Source of the DNA: Thermomonas sp. | Lineage (GTDB): Bacteria; Pseudomonadota; Gammaproteobacteria; Xanthomonadales; Xanthomonadaceae | Reading direction: 5' to 3' | Assembly: GCF_023953935.1 (NCBI RefSeq) | Contig: NZ_JAMLIW010000001.1 | Location: 124,001-188,000, forward strand | Length of the DNA: 64,000 nt | Program-made: the position numbers and the translations under genes | Notes under the pieces: generated by a model | Database searches by the model: none | The model's input: the letters and a program-made list of their open reading frames with translations, nothing else | Told to the model about the DNA's origin: nothing | Shown here: positions 17,801 through 24,955 of the stretch, piece by piece | Layout of the letters: each line of letters starts with the position of its first letter | Numbering within the stretch: the stretch's first letter is position 1

Positions 17801-18585
17801 GGCGTGCGCGTCTGCGGGACATTGCTGCCCCAGGCGATGATGTAGCGGCTGTTGTACCAGTCCGCCGATTCGGGCACGTCGGTCTGCTCGCCCCACACCT
17901 GCGGGCTGGACGGCGGCAGGTCGCAATACCAGTCATAGAACGACAAACAGGCGCCACCCATCAGCGACAGATAGCGCGCGCCCGAGGCATAGGAAATCAT
18001 CGACATCGCCGGAATCGGCGAGAAGCCCACCACGCGGTCGGGGCCGAATTCCTTGCTCGTGTACAGGTTCGAGGCGGCGATGATCTCGTTTGCCTCATCC
18101 CAGGAAACCCTGGCAAAGCCGCCCATGCCGCGCCGGGTCTTGTACTCGCGGGCCTTGTCCGGGTCACTGACAATACTGGCCCAGGCATCGACCGGGCGCA
18201 TGGTCTGGCGCGCCTGGCGCCACATCTTCAGCAGCGCGCCGCGCACCAGCGGGTACTTCATGCGGTTGGCGCTGTACAGGTACCAGGAATAGCTGGCGCC
18301 ACGCGGGCAGCCGCGCGGCTCGTGGTTGGGCAGGTCCGGGCGGGTGCGAGGGTAGTCGGTCTGCTGGGTTTCCCAGGTGACGAGCCCGTTCTTGACGTAA
18401 ATCTTCCAGCTGCACGAGCCGGTGCAGTTCACGCCGTGGGTGGAACGCACGATCTTGTCGTACTGCCAGCGCGAACGATACGCGTTTTCCCATTCGCGAC
18501 TTTCGGTCTTGGTGAAGCCATGACCATCGGCAAACGGCTCGGGATTGCGCTTGAAGAACTGCAGACGATCGAGGAAATAGCTCAT
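14845..18585 (-). CDS. narG: Respiratory nitrate reductase alpha subunit
   Basis: Catalytic molybdenum subunit that reduces nitrate to nitrite on the cytoplasmic face. The 1246-residue length is normal. The N-terminal [4Fe-4S] (FS0) ligands are His50, Cys54, Cys58 (THGVNCTGSCSW) and Cys93 (RGCPRG), matching E. coli numbering; the molybdenum ligand Asp222 is present (WYCDLPPSSPQVWG). The N-terminus keeps the vestigial, non-exported Tat-like sequence of NarG. It begins a coupled narGHJI run; an imperfect FNR box lies about 195 bases upstream, and the Moco genes precede it on the same strand. Confidence 0.99.
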   Translation of the reverse strand: MSYFLDRLQFFKRNPEPFADGHGFTKTESREWENAYRSRWQYDKIVRSTHGVNCTGSCSWKIYVKNGLVTWETQQTDYPRTRPDLPNHEPRGCPRGASYSWYLYSANRMKYPLVRGALLKMWRQARQTMRPVDAWASIVSDPDKAREYKTRRGMGGFARVSWDEANEIIAASNLYTSKEFGPDRVVGFSPIPAMSMISYASGARYLSLMGGACLSFYDWYCDLPPSSPQVWGEQTDVPESADWYNSRYIIAWGSNVPQTRTPDAHFFTESRYNGTKTVAITPDYAEVAKLCDHWLHPKQGTDAALAFAFGHVILKEFHVDKPTPYFVDYCRKTTDMPMLVRLEQRADGRVVAERFLRASDLGGLGESNNPEWKTLAFDELSGQVVVPNGSVGFRWGEKGKWNIEEKDASGRETRLLLSFKDGNDGMAAVSFPYFGGVVHDRFTAAKFDDILERNIPVRKLTLADGREWMVATVYDLLLAQYGVDRGFGGGNVASSYDDNLPGTPAWQEIITGVPRADVIEIAREFASTAAKTGGRSMIIVGAGMNHWFHNDMNYRGLINMLMMCGCVGQTGGGWAHYVGQEKLRPQTGWLPVAFGLDWSKPPRHMNGTSYYYFNSDQWRYEKVEISELLSPLADPAKYSGSQADFNLKAIRMGWLPSAPQLDRNPLGIAKAAEGAGMAVPEFVASQLKSGAMDFAYADPDAPKNFPRVMFVWRSNLLGSSGKGHEYMLRHMLGTKHGLQGKDLGERGAVKPEDVKWHDQAPEGKLDLLVTLDFRMCTTALYSDVVLPTATWYEKNDLNTSDMHPFIHPLSKAVDPAWEARSDWDIFKGVARTVSDMAPGVLEVVKDVVLVPTLHDTPNELAMPVVADWKKGECEPIPGKTMPAVAVVERDYRDIYKKFTSLGPLLDAQGNGGKGINWDTKDEVEFLGELNHRVREEGVSKGRPNMLSAIDAAECVLHLAPETNGHVAVKAWEALGKFTGRSHTHLAEGKEHEAIRFRDIQAQPRKIISSPTWSGLEDEHVSYNAGYTNVHEHIPWRTVTGRQQFYMDHEWMIAFGEGFMQYRPPVDTKTVQPLLNQRSNGNKEIVLNWITPHQKWGIHSTYSDNLIMQTLSRGGPIVWISEDDAREAGIEDNDWIELFNVNGAIAARAVVSQRVMNGMAMMYHAQERIINIPGSEITGTRGGIHNSVTRVVQKPTHMIGGYAQFAYGFNYYGTVGSNRDEFVIVRKMKKVDWLDGEAVPASAQEVV

Positions 18586-18777
18586 CGGGCCGTCCTCCCT
18601 TCACTGCGGTGGTCGCGGCACAGAGGCCACGCCTCGCTGGAGCCGATTGCCGGTGTCGCCTGCGGATTTGTCATGGGCCTGCCCGTCTGCTTCGAATGGA
18701 TCGGCTACGGGGCAAGCTCGAACCCAGCTGCCACCGTCGCCACCAAGCCATGGTGCCGCGAACGGCCGGCGGCCTTT

Positions 18778-18791
18778 TTGATCGGAGTCAA
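18778..18791 (-). promoter_or_regulatory. Imperfect FNR/Dnr box upstream of narG
   Basis: TTGATcggaGTCAA differs at one half-site base from TTGAT-N4-ATCAA. It lies in the 289-base gap between the small gene at 18875 and narG, the only sizeable gap in the moa-nar block, so it may mark a second, internal promoter. I do not see a strong -10 at class II distance. Confidence 0.5.
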
Positions 18792-18874
18792 AATCCGGGT
18801 TTGCGGCATCCAGGACCGGCGGGAACCGGATACAAGCGCATCCTGGCCACTGGACCGAGCAAAGGGGGCCCTGA

Positions 18875-19222
18875 TCAGCGCTTGGCCTTCCCCCGCAGCC
18901 GGGCGCTGTCGCGCACGTCCACTTCGAAATCAATGGTCAAGGTCCGGCCCGCCGACGCCGGCAGGGCGTAGTGCAACCCGTCCTTGCAAGGCAGGCGCTG
19001 GACGTAATCTTCGACCTGCGCTTGCGGCAGGAGCAGCAGCCAATCGCCGGAACTGCCGGAAAACCCCACCTGCGTGGCATCCGTCAGCGCCATGCGTTGG
19101 GCGCAGGCGCCCGGCCCCGGCAGGGCGGTGGTGTTGGTGATCTCCTCGCCATCGCGCAGCCGCGCCAGTTCGGCCTCGTCGATCCGCAGGCGCAGGGACT
19201 GGCCTTGCAGCTGCACTTTCAT
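18875..19222 (-). CDS. Small uncharacterised protein between moaE and narG
   Basis: A 115-residue protein starting MKVQLQGQSLRLRIDEAEL. I do not recognise a characterised function. The N-terminal 'MK(V/I)x(L/I)xGxSLRLRLxxxEL' pattern resembles a small DUF family (possibly DUF7009) that I recall from other phyla; this is memory, not a search. There is no signal peptide, membrane segment or cysteine motif (only two isolated Cys). ATG 19222 overlaps the moaE stop by four bases, so it is translationally coupled to Moco synthesis genes and placed just before narG, which suggests an accessory role in Moco or nitrate reductase maturation. Confidence 0.75.
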   Translation of the reverse strand: MKVQLQGQSLRLRIDEAELARLRDGEEITNTTALPGPGACAQRMALTDATQVGFSGSSGDWLLLLPQAQVEDYVQRLPCKDGLHYALPASAGRTLTIDFEVDVRDSARLRGKAKR

Positions 19223-19719
19223 GGCGCCAAGCCTTCGCCCGCTGGCGCGTGTGCATCGTGCCCGCACAGCGAGCAGCCTTCGCTCCAGACGCTGTCGCCG
19301 TCGGCGTAGTGTTCCTGCTTCCAGACCGGGCTTTCGTGCTTGACCGCCTCGATCGCGAGCCGGCAGGCGCGGAAGGCTTCATCGCGATGCGGGGTGCCGG
19401 CGGCCACCACTACCGCCAGATCGCCGATCCCGAGCCGGCCTTTGGCGTGGGCGATGTAGAGCTTGAGCTTGGGGCCGAATTGGGCCTCGCCGCGGGCGGC
19501 GATCTCGGCAAATCCATTCAAGGCCAGCGCGTCGAACATGTCGTAGCTGACGCCGGTGACGACGCGGCCGTGATTAAGGTCACGCACCCGGCCCACGAAC
19601 ATCGTGATGCCGCCAAAACCCGGATCGGACACGAATTCCAGCGCGGCGGCGGGATCGAGTTTATCGGTCGCGATATCGACGACGGCGCAATGGTGGCGCG
19701 GCGCGGCGGGTGCGTCCAT
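19219..19719 (-). CDS. moaE: Molybdopterin synthase catalytic subunit MoaE
   Basis: Large subunit of molybdopterin synthase; converts cyclic pyranopterin monophosphate to molybdopterin using the thiocarboxylate on MoaD. The 166-residue product contains the MoaE signatures FVGRVRDLNHGRVVTGVSYD, HAKGRLGIGDLAVVVA, HRDEAFRACRLAIEAVKHESPVWKQEHYADGDSVW (listed in parts), including the conserved catalytic Lys residues of the VK and WK positions. The start at ATG 19719 lies one base after the moaD stop. The C-terminus carries an extra Cys pair (CSLCGH) that is not part of the catalytic core. Confidence 0.95.
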   Translation of the reverse strand: MDAPAAPRHHCAVVDIATDKLDPAAALEFVSDPGFGGITMFVGRVRDLNHGRVVTGVSYDMFDALALNGFAEIAARGEAQFGPKLKLYIAHAKGRLGIGDLAVVVAAGTPHRDEAFRACRLAIEAVKHESPVWKQEHYADGDSVWSEGCSLCGHDAHAPAGEGLAP

Positions 19720-19720
19720 C

Positions 19721-19981
19721 TCAACCTCCACTGACCGGCGGCAGCACGGCCATGCGGCCATCGGCCGGGATCGGGTCGCCCTCGCGCAGCACCGCGCGCT
19801 CGCTGGCGAACGCCGAATACTTCAGCAGCTTCGGGCAGAACTGCGGCCAGTGCGCGCCGGCGTAGGCGGCCAGTGCGTCGCGCACGTCCGCCACCTTCGC
19901 CTCGGGCGTCAATTCCAGCGTCACCCGTGCATCGGCTTCGTAGTCGCGAAACGCGCCAAACAACTTCACTTCGACTTTCAT
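19721..19981 (-). CDS. moaD: Molybdopterin synthase sulfur-carrier subunit MoaD
   Basis: Ubiquitin-like sulfur carrier; its C-terminal glycine is adenylated by MoeB and turned into a thiocarboxylate. The 86-residue protein starts MKVEVKLFGAFRDYEA and ends in the required Gly-Gly (LPPVSGG). ATG 19981 overlaps the moeA stop by four bases. Confidence 0.95.
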   Translation of the reverse strand: MKVEVKLFGAFRDYEADARVTLELTPEAKVADVRDALAAYAGAHWPQFCPKLLKYSAFASERAVLREGDPIPADGRMAVLPPVSGG

Positions 19982-21228
19982 GTCTCCGGTCCCGTCAATT
20001 GCAACCCCGCCAAATGTCCCGGCCCCCAGAACGCCACCGGCGCGCCCGCCGGCAGATCGCGCGCCGCTTCATCGAGCACGATCCAGCCATTGCTGCAAGC
20101 CAATGGCGCGATCCGGAACGATTCCTGCCCCGGCAGTACCTGCGCCTGCAGCTGACCTGCGGCATCCATCGCCAGCCGCCCCTTGAGGTGGAAACGCAGC
20201 GGATGGCGTTTGTTGTAGGCGTGCGCCAGCGGCACCCGCAGCGGTTTTTCCACCGGCAGTCCAAGCATCTGGCGCAGCAACGGTTCGACGAAAAACCGCA
20301 GCCCGACTGCGCTCGATACCGGGTTGCCGGGCAGACCGAAAAACGCCTGACCGCCCGGCAGGGTGGCAAACAGCAGCGGCTTGCCAGGGCGGATGTTCAC
20401 CTTGTGGAAGTGGATCGTCGCACCCAGCGCGCGCAGTGCGTCGGGGATGAAATCGTGGCGTCCCATCGACACCGCGCCGGTGCTCACCAGCACCTGCGCG
20501 CCGGCGTCCAGCGCCTGTTGCAAAGTGGCGGTGAAGGCGGCGGGATCGTCACTGACGGTCTGCCGCAGCACCAGTTCGGCGCCGGCTTCGACCAGCCGCT
20601 GCGACAGATACGGGCCGTTGCTGTTGCGGATCTGGCCCGACGCGAGCGGCAGGCGCGGATCGTCCACCAATTCGCGGCCGGTGTTGAGCAAGGCCACCTT
20701 CGGCGGCGCCACCGCGAGCACTTCCCGCACGCCCAGCGCCGCCAGCAGCATCAACTGTGGCGCCTCGATCCGATTGCCGGCAGCGAGCACCATCGCGCCT
20801 TGCCGCACATCCTCACCCCGCCGGCGAATGTGCTGCCCCGGCGGCACCGCCGCAGCGAGCCGGATGCGCTGCGGGCGACAGTCGCCATCCCGCGCCAGCA
20901 CCTCGATCTGCTCTACCGGGATCACCGCATCCAGCCCGTCCGGCACCCGCGCGCCGGTCATGATTTCCCACGCGCCCGCGCCAGCCAGGACCGCCGCATC
21001 GCCCGCCGCCTGCGCGCCGGCCACATCGAACTCGGCCCCGGCGATAACACCGTTCTCACCGACGTACAGGGCGAAGCCGTCCATCGCCGAGTTGTCGAAC
21101 GGCGGCAGGTGTTCCTCGCTGAAGATCGCGGCCCCCAGCACTTGCCCGAATGCCGGCGGCACGCGCTGCATCTGCGCGGTGGGCGCTTCCCGCAAGATCA
21201 AGGCCAAGGCGTCCTGATAGCCGATCAT
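19978..21228 (-). CDS. moeA: Molybdopterin molybdenumtransferase MoeA
   Basis: Inserts molybdate into adenylylated molybdopterin, the last common step of Moco synthesis. The 416-residue protein has the family hallmarks LPPFDNSAMDGFA (with the conserved Asp), IMTGARVPDGLDAVIPVE, STGAVSMGRHDFI in the MoCF domain, and LPGNPVSSAV. ATG 21228 overlaps the upstream moaC-moaB stop by four bases (ATGA); the frame stays open upstream but without homology. A moeA in the nar cluster may supplement housekeeping copies elsewhere. Confidence 0.95.
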   Translation of the reverse strand: MIGYQDALALILREAPTAQMQRVPPAFGQVLGAAIFSEEHLPPFDNSAMDGFALYVGENGVIAGAEFDVAGAQAAGDAAVLAGAGAWEIMTGARVPDGLDAVIPVEQIEVLARDGDCRPQRIRLAAAVPPGQHIRRRGEDVRQGAMVLAAGNRIEAPQLMLLAALGVREVLAVAPPKVALLNTGRELVDDPRLPLASGQIRNSNGPYLSQRLVEAGAELVLRQTVSDDPAAFTATLQQALDAGAQVLVSTGAVSMGRHDFIPDALRALGATIHFHKVNIRPGKPLLFATLPGGQAFFGLPGNPVSSAVGLRFFVEPLLRQMLGLPVEKPLRVPLAHAYNKRHPLRFHLKGRLAMDAAGQLQAQVLPGQESFRIAPLACSNGWIVLDEAARDLPAGAPVAFWGPGHLAGLQLTGPET

Positions 21229-22223
21229 GCGTGCGGCCTGCCATCGATCATCGCCAGCGCATGCGCCAGCAGTGGGGCGAGGATGTCCATGCACTGCCTG
21301 GCCGCACGCGGGCTGCCGGGCAGCGCGAACGCCAGCATCGACCCGATCTGCACCACCTCGGCCCGGCTGAGCCAGGCCAGCGGCGTGTGCTTGGCACTTT
21401 CGATGCGCAGCAGTTCGGCCAGCCCTTCGACTTGCCGATCCGCCACCATCCGCAGCGCTTCCGGCGTCACGTCGCGCCGCCCGAGGCCGGTGCCGCCGGT
21501 GCACAGGCAGATTCGCACGCCTTCATCCGACAATTTGCGCAGCCGTTCGGCCAATGGATCAATACCATCGGGAAGCACTTCGACATGGGCAAGCGTCGCG
21601 CCAAGTCGCTCCAGCCCCGCCACCAGTTCCGGCCCCGAACGATCCTCGTATTCTCCGCTGCTGGCGCGATCGCTCAGGGTCAGCACCGCACAGGACACGC
21701 CATCGAGCCTGGCCATGCCACGCGGACGATAGTGGTCACGCTCGTCATCACTTATGCCTTCGGGATGCAGCCACAGGCCTTTCTTGCCGCCTTCCTTGAA
21801 CAGCAGACGCACGCCGCTGATCATCAACGCCGGCTGCACCGGCTTGGTCAGGTCGTAGAGCGTGAGCAGGGCGGCATTGACGCCGGCCAAGGCTTCCATC
21901 TCGACGCCGGTGCGCGCTTCGGTCGCGCATTCGCAATAGACCCGGATCACCTGGCGCGCGGCCACCGGCACGCAGCGCGCCCGCACCAGTTCCAGCGCCA
22001 GCGGATGGCACAGCGGCATCAATTGCGAGGCCATCTTGGCGCCCTGCAAGCCGGCGATTTCCGCCATCACCAGCGCGTCGCCCTTGGGCAGGCGGCGTTC
22101 GATAATCGTGGCAAATGCGTCCTGGCCCGGATGGAACTCACCCACCGCTACCGCACGCCGGCGAGTCGGGCGCTTGTCGCGGATATCGGCCATATGGAAG
22201 GCCGCGGCCTGTAGTTCATTCAT
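21225..22223 (-). CDS. MoaC-MoaB fusion, molybdenum cofactor biosynthesis
   Basis: One chain joins two Moco enzymes. Residues 1-155 are MoaC (cyclic pyranopterin monophosphate synthase): MADIRDKRPTRRRAVA, LMPLCHPLALELV, and YDLTK keeping the catalytic Asp and Lys, then VRLLFKEGGKKG. Residues about 165-325 are MoaB/MogA-like (molybdopterin adenylyltransferase): AVLTLSDRASSGEYEDRSGP, CTGGTGLGRRDVTPEA, LPGSPRAARQCMD. The enzymes act at different pathway steps, so the fusion may serve stoichiometry rather than channelling. Start ATG 22223, four bases after the moaA stop; GTG 22235 is possible. Confidence 0.93.
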   Translation of the reverse strand: MNELQAAAFHMADIRDKRPTRRRAVAVGEFHPGQDAFATIIERRLPKGDALVMAEIAGLQGAKMASQLMPLCHPLALELVRARCVPVAARQVIRVYCECATEARTGVEMEALAGVNAALLTLYDLTKPVQPALMISGVRLLFKEGGKKGLWLHPEGISDDERDHYRPRGMARLDGVSCAVLTLSDRASSGEYEDRSGPELVAGLERLGATLAHVEVLPDGIDPLAERLRKLSDEGVRICLCTGGTGLGRRDVTPEALRMVADRQVEGLAELLRIESAKHTPLAWLSRAEVVQIGSMLAFALPGSPRAARQCMDILAPLLAHALAMIDGRPHA

Positions 22224-22227
22224 GCGT

Positions 22228-23208
22228 TCAACCACCGATCGAGGCCAGGTGCGGAGTGATCCCGCTGTTGCCTTGGTGCAGGCCGTGCCCGGCCGCCTTC
22301 AGGCCGAGCTGGGTGGCGATGCGGCCCATCAGGGCTTCGTGGTCATCATCCGATTGCAGCAGCGGGCGCAGCGGAATGCCGAACTCGCCGAACAGGCACA
22401 GCCGCAGATCGCCGCGTGCGGTGACGCGCAGGCGATTGCAGCCGGCGCAGAAATCCTTCGAATACGGCGCGATGATGCCGATCCGGCCGCGATAGTCCGG
22501 ATGCCGGTATTCCAGCGCCGGGCCGGCGTCGGCGGCGCGCGGGGTCAGGGTCCAGCCGCCGTCCTGCAGCTGTCGCTGCAAGGTGTCGGCGCGGACGTGG
22601 TGTCGTTCGAAATAGGCGTGGTTGTCGCCGGTGCGCATCAGCTCGATGAAGCGAATGGCGATATCACGTTCGCGCAGAAAGTCCAGCCACTGCGGCAATT
22701 CGTCATCATTGCGGCCACGCAGCAGCACTGCGTTGAGCTTGACCGCATCGAAACCCAACCCGAGCGCGACATCGACCCCGGCCATCACCTCGTCGAAACG
22801 ATCATGCCCGGTGATCGCGTGGAAGCGCTGCGGGTCGAGGCTGTCGACGCTGACGTTGAGCGCGGTCAGGCCGGCTTCGCGCCACTGCCGCACCTTCGAG
22901 AGCAGCAGACATCCGTTGGTGGTCATCGCCACCTTGCGCACGCCGGGGGTGCTGGCGGCGATCGCGATGATTTCAGGAAGATCCTTGCGCAGGCTGGGTT
23001 CACCGCCGGTCAGGCGTACCTTGCGCATGCCGAGGCCGGCAAAGGCGCGCAGCAGGTGGCGGATTTCATCGAGGCCAAGGAAACTCGGGCGGCCGTTGGC
23101 TTGGTAGCCATCGGGCAGGCAATAGCTGCAACGGAAATTGCAGGCTTCTGTCAGCGACAGTCGCAGGTAGGGAAAGCTCCGGCCGAAGCCGTCGACGAGG
23201 GACGCCAT
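22228..23208 (-). CDS. moaA: GTP 3',8-cyclase MoaA
   Basis: Radical-SAM enzyme of the first Moco step. The 326-residue protein has the N-terminal radical-SAM cluster CNFRCSYC (Cys23, Cys27, Cys30), GGEPSLR, and the C-terminal cluster FCAGCN...LRLC that binds GTP. It ends in Gly-Gly (LASIGG), the C-terminal tail needed for activity. ATG 23208 has a clear GGAG Shine-Dalgarno nine bases upstream. First gene of the moa-nar block, behind an FNR-type promoter and a roughly 120-base structured leader. Confidence 0.97.
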   Translation of the reverse strand: MASLVDGFGRSFPYLRLSLTEACNFRCSYCLPDGYQANGRPSFLGLDEIRHLLRAFAGLGMRKVRLTGGEPSLRKDLPEIIAIAASTPGVRKVAMTTNGCLLLSKVRQWREAGLTALNVSVDSLDPQRFHAITGHDRFDEVMAGVDVALGLGFDAVKLNAVLLRGRNDDELPQWLDFLRERDIAIRFIELMRTGDNHAYFERHHVRADTLQRQLQDGGWTLTPRAADAGPALEYRHPDYRGRIGIIAPYSKDFCAGCNRLRVTARGDLRLCLFGEFGIPLRPLLQSDDDHEALMGRIATQLGLKAAGHGLHQGNSGITPHLASIGG

Positions 23209-23328
23209 GTTGTTGCTCCTTTCCAAACACGGGAGGTCGGCCCGTTTCCGAAGCCGACCCGGTGGCGGTAGCGCCACGGCCCAAGCGCCCTATCCGAAGA
23301 CGTAGGCGCCGGGGCTCGGAGGTGTTGC
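23209..23328 (-). promoter_or_regulatory. Structured 5' leader of moaA, possible Moco riboswitch
   Basis: The predicted leader can fold into at least three hairpins: GCGCC/GGCGC (23309-23305 with 23289-23285), GTGGCG/CGCCAC (23277-23272 with 23267-23262) and GGTCGG/CCGACC (23259-23254 with 23240-23235, enclosing a GGAAAC loop). The last sits just before the Shine-Dalgarno. moaA leaders of many gammaproteobacteria carry the Moco RNA (Rfam RF01055). The call is a resemblance only; no covariance model was run. Confidence 0.4.
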
Positions 23329-23334
23329 CCGTGC

Positions 23335-23375
23335 AGGATAGGGCCGAATCGCGTTTCGTGTTTGATCCCGATCAA
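23335..23375 (-). promoter_or_regulatory. FNR/Dnr-type promoter of the moa-nar block
   Basis: TTGATcccgATCAA (23375-23362) is a perfect FNR/ANR/Dnr box. A -10 TATCCT lies at 23340-23335, putting the start near 23328, about 41 bases from the box centre: textbook class II geometry. The block should be switched on by low oxygen (or NO, if the regulator is Dnr-like). Confidence 0.8.
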
Positions 23376-23422
23376 GATTTGCGCCCATCCGGCATCTGCC
23401 CCTCATCCGGCGCTTCGCGCCA

Positions 23423-23563
23423 CCTTCTCCCCGCGCAGCGGGGAGAAGGGACGCAGTCAGCCTGAAAGCACCAAGGCTTGTCTCCCTGCGGCAGCAGGGT
23501 GTTCTCCCGGACGTAGCCACTGCCAAGGCTTGTCCTCCTCTCCCTGCGCCAGCGGGGAGAGGG
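23423..23563. repeat. Intergenic hairpin repeats before the moaA promoter
   Basis: A perfect 12-bp inverted repeat (23423-23434 and 23438-23449, ccttctccccgc, 3-base loop) and a second imperfect one (about 23537-23562, cctctccctgc with gcggggagagg) lie in the divergent gap between moaA and the gene at 23653. Both belong to the C/G-rich 'ctccccgc...gcggggag' hairpins dispersed in xanthomonad genomes. No coding sequence is evident in the rest of 23376-23652. Confidence 0.65.
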
Positions 23564-23652
23564 CCGGGGTGAGGGGCCGCAGACGATGTCACAGCGCCAA
23601 GCCTGGTGACGTGCTAGGGTTCGCGCCCTGCACGACTTGCCGGATCGATCCG

Positions 23653-24057
23653 ATGGAACTTGCCAGCTTCGACGATTTGCTCACCGCCGCCCGCCAGCAG
23701 CCGGAGCCGCAGCGGCTATTGTTTGTTTTTGCCCGGATCGAACTCCCGGAAAACGCCACGCCGGCCCAGCGCGAGCGCTTCGAACGCCGCGAGGGCGGCA
23801 CCATCAGCCCCTGCCTGTGCGTCGACAAGGCACCCGGCGAGGTGGCCGATTTCGCCGCGCTGAAAGTCGAATCGGAAGCCACCGGCCAGCGCTGGGACAT
23901 GGTCTTCGTCGGCAGCCTCGACGGCCGCGGCGGCATCGCGCCCAGCGCCGACGAGGCGGCCCAGCCGCTGCGTTTCATGGTCAATGCGATCAACGATGGG
24001 CGGGTGTCGGATTTCGCCGCTTTCGATCACGACGGCCAGGTCCTGCGCTTTGCCTGA
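23653..24057 (+). CDS. Small conserved hypothetical protein
   Basis: A 134-residue acidic soluble protein starting MELASFDDLLTAARQQPEPQRLLFVFA. Related xanthomonad proteins are known to me only as hypothetical or under a doubtful 'ribonucleotide reductase' label. It has one Cys pair (SPCLCVD), no signal peptide and no membrane segment. Start ATG 23653 is chosen because the upstream frame runs through the repeat. The next gene starts 38 bases downstream. Function unknown. Confidence 0.75.
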   Translation: MELASFDDLLTAARQQPEPQRLLFVFARIELPENATPAQRERFERREGGTISPCLCVDKAPGEVADFAALKVESEATGQRWDMVFVGSLDGRGGIAPSADEAAQPLRFMVNAINDGRVSDFAAFDHDGQVLRFA

Positions 24058-24095
24058 TCCGGCGGCCGGTGCCGCCGCTGTGCGACACTTTCGCC

Positions 24096-24890
24096 ATGCT
24101 CCCGATTGTTCTCGCCGCCACCTTCTACGCCATCGCAACGCTGTGGCTGGCCCGAGACGCGCGCGCGTTTGGCGAGCCGCAGGGCCGCGGCTGGCTGTGG
24201 GCGGCCATTCCGGCGGTGACGCTGCACGCCTTCATCCACTGGCTGGGCTGGCACCAGACCGGCGCCACCGACATGCATTTCTTCGCCGCGCTGTCGCTGG
24301 TGGGCCTGGGCATGGCCGCGCTGACGGTGCTGGGGGCGGTTGGAGGCCCGGCGCGGGCACTGGGCGTGGTGGTGTTTCCACTGGCGGCCTGCGCGATGAT
24401 CGCCTACGCGCTGTACGGCCACACCACGCGCCCCGAACCGTTGGGCTGGCAGCTGCTGCTGCACGCCTGGCTGGCCCTGCTGGCCTATGCCACGCTGTCG
24501 CTGGCCGCCGTGCTGGCGGTGTTCCTGTGGACGCAGGAACGCGCCCTGCGTCGGCGTGAGTTCCACGCTTGGCTGCGCGTGCTGCCGCCGCTGACCGAAC
24601 TGGAATCGCTGCTGTTTCGCACCATTGGCGCCGGCTTCGTGCTGCTGACGGCCACCCTGCTCACCGGGGCCGTGTTCGTGGAGAACCTGTTTGCCCAGCA
24701 CATCGTCCACCACACCGCACTGAGCATCCTGTCGTGGCTGGCCTTCGGTGCGCTGCTGCTGGGCCGCTGGCGGCTCGGCTGGCGCGGCCGGACCGCCGTC
24801 CGCTGGACGCTGACGGCGATGACGCTGCTGGTGCTGGCTTTTTTCGGCAGCAAATTCGTGCTGGAACTGGTGCTGCGGCGCGGGGTTTGA
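24096..24890 (+). CDS. CcsA/YpjD-family inner-membrane protein
   Basis: A 264-residue protein with about eight membrane helices, of the CcmC/CcsA/YpjD family. The tryptophan-rich heme-handling WWD motif of true heme lyases is not evident; conserved features are the family His positions (VTLHAFIHWLGWH, LLLHAWLALLAYA, HHTALSILSWLAFG). YpjD relatives often sit next to ffh; here ffh is 19 kb away. Likely linked to cytochrome or membrane biogenesis, but the exact role is unclear. Confidence 0.82.
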   Translation: MLPIVLAATFYAIATLWLARDARAFGEPQGRGWLWAAIPAVTLHAFIHWLGWHQTGATDMHFFAALSLVGLGMAALTVLGAVGGPARALGVVVFPLAACAMIAYALYGHTTRPEPLGWQLLLHAWLALLAYATLSLAAVLAVFLWTQERALRRREFHAWLRVLPPLTELESLLFRTIGAGFVLLTATLLTGAVFVENLFAQHIVHHTALSILSWLAFGALLLGRWRLGWRGRTAVRWTLTAMTLLVLAFFGSKFVLELVLRRGV

Positions 24891-24921
24891 TCCCTGTTTA
24901 CTTGCCGCTGATATATTTGCA

Positions 24922-24949
24922 TTGACAACAATTGCATGGGCTATAAAAT
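24922..24949 (+). promoter_or_regulatory. Promoter and possible operator of marR, probably leaderless
   Basis: -35 TTGACA (24922-24927) and -10 TAAAAT (24944-24949) have a 16-base spacer (an overlapping TATAAA gives 14). The start of transcription would fall at about the ATG at 24956, and there is no Shine-Dalgarno, so the mRNA looks leaderless. An imperfect inverted repeat, TGCATTG-acaa-CAATTGCA (24919-24935), overlaps the -35 and spacer and could be the MarR operator. Confidence 0.6.
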
Positions 24950-24955
24950 ACGCCC

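Noticed and set aside
15613-19140. A 1175-codon open frame on the plus strand opposite narG
   Set aside because: It is the third-position shadow of a high-GC gene; its peptide has low-complexity His/Arg/Gln/Leu composition and no domain, whereas the minus strand encodes an intact NarG.
23653-24057. Ribonucleotide reductase subunit label for the small conserved protein
   Set aside because: The 134-residue protein has none of the ribonucleotide reductase motifs; it is left as hypothetical.
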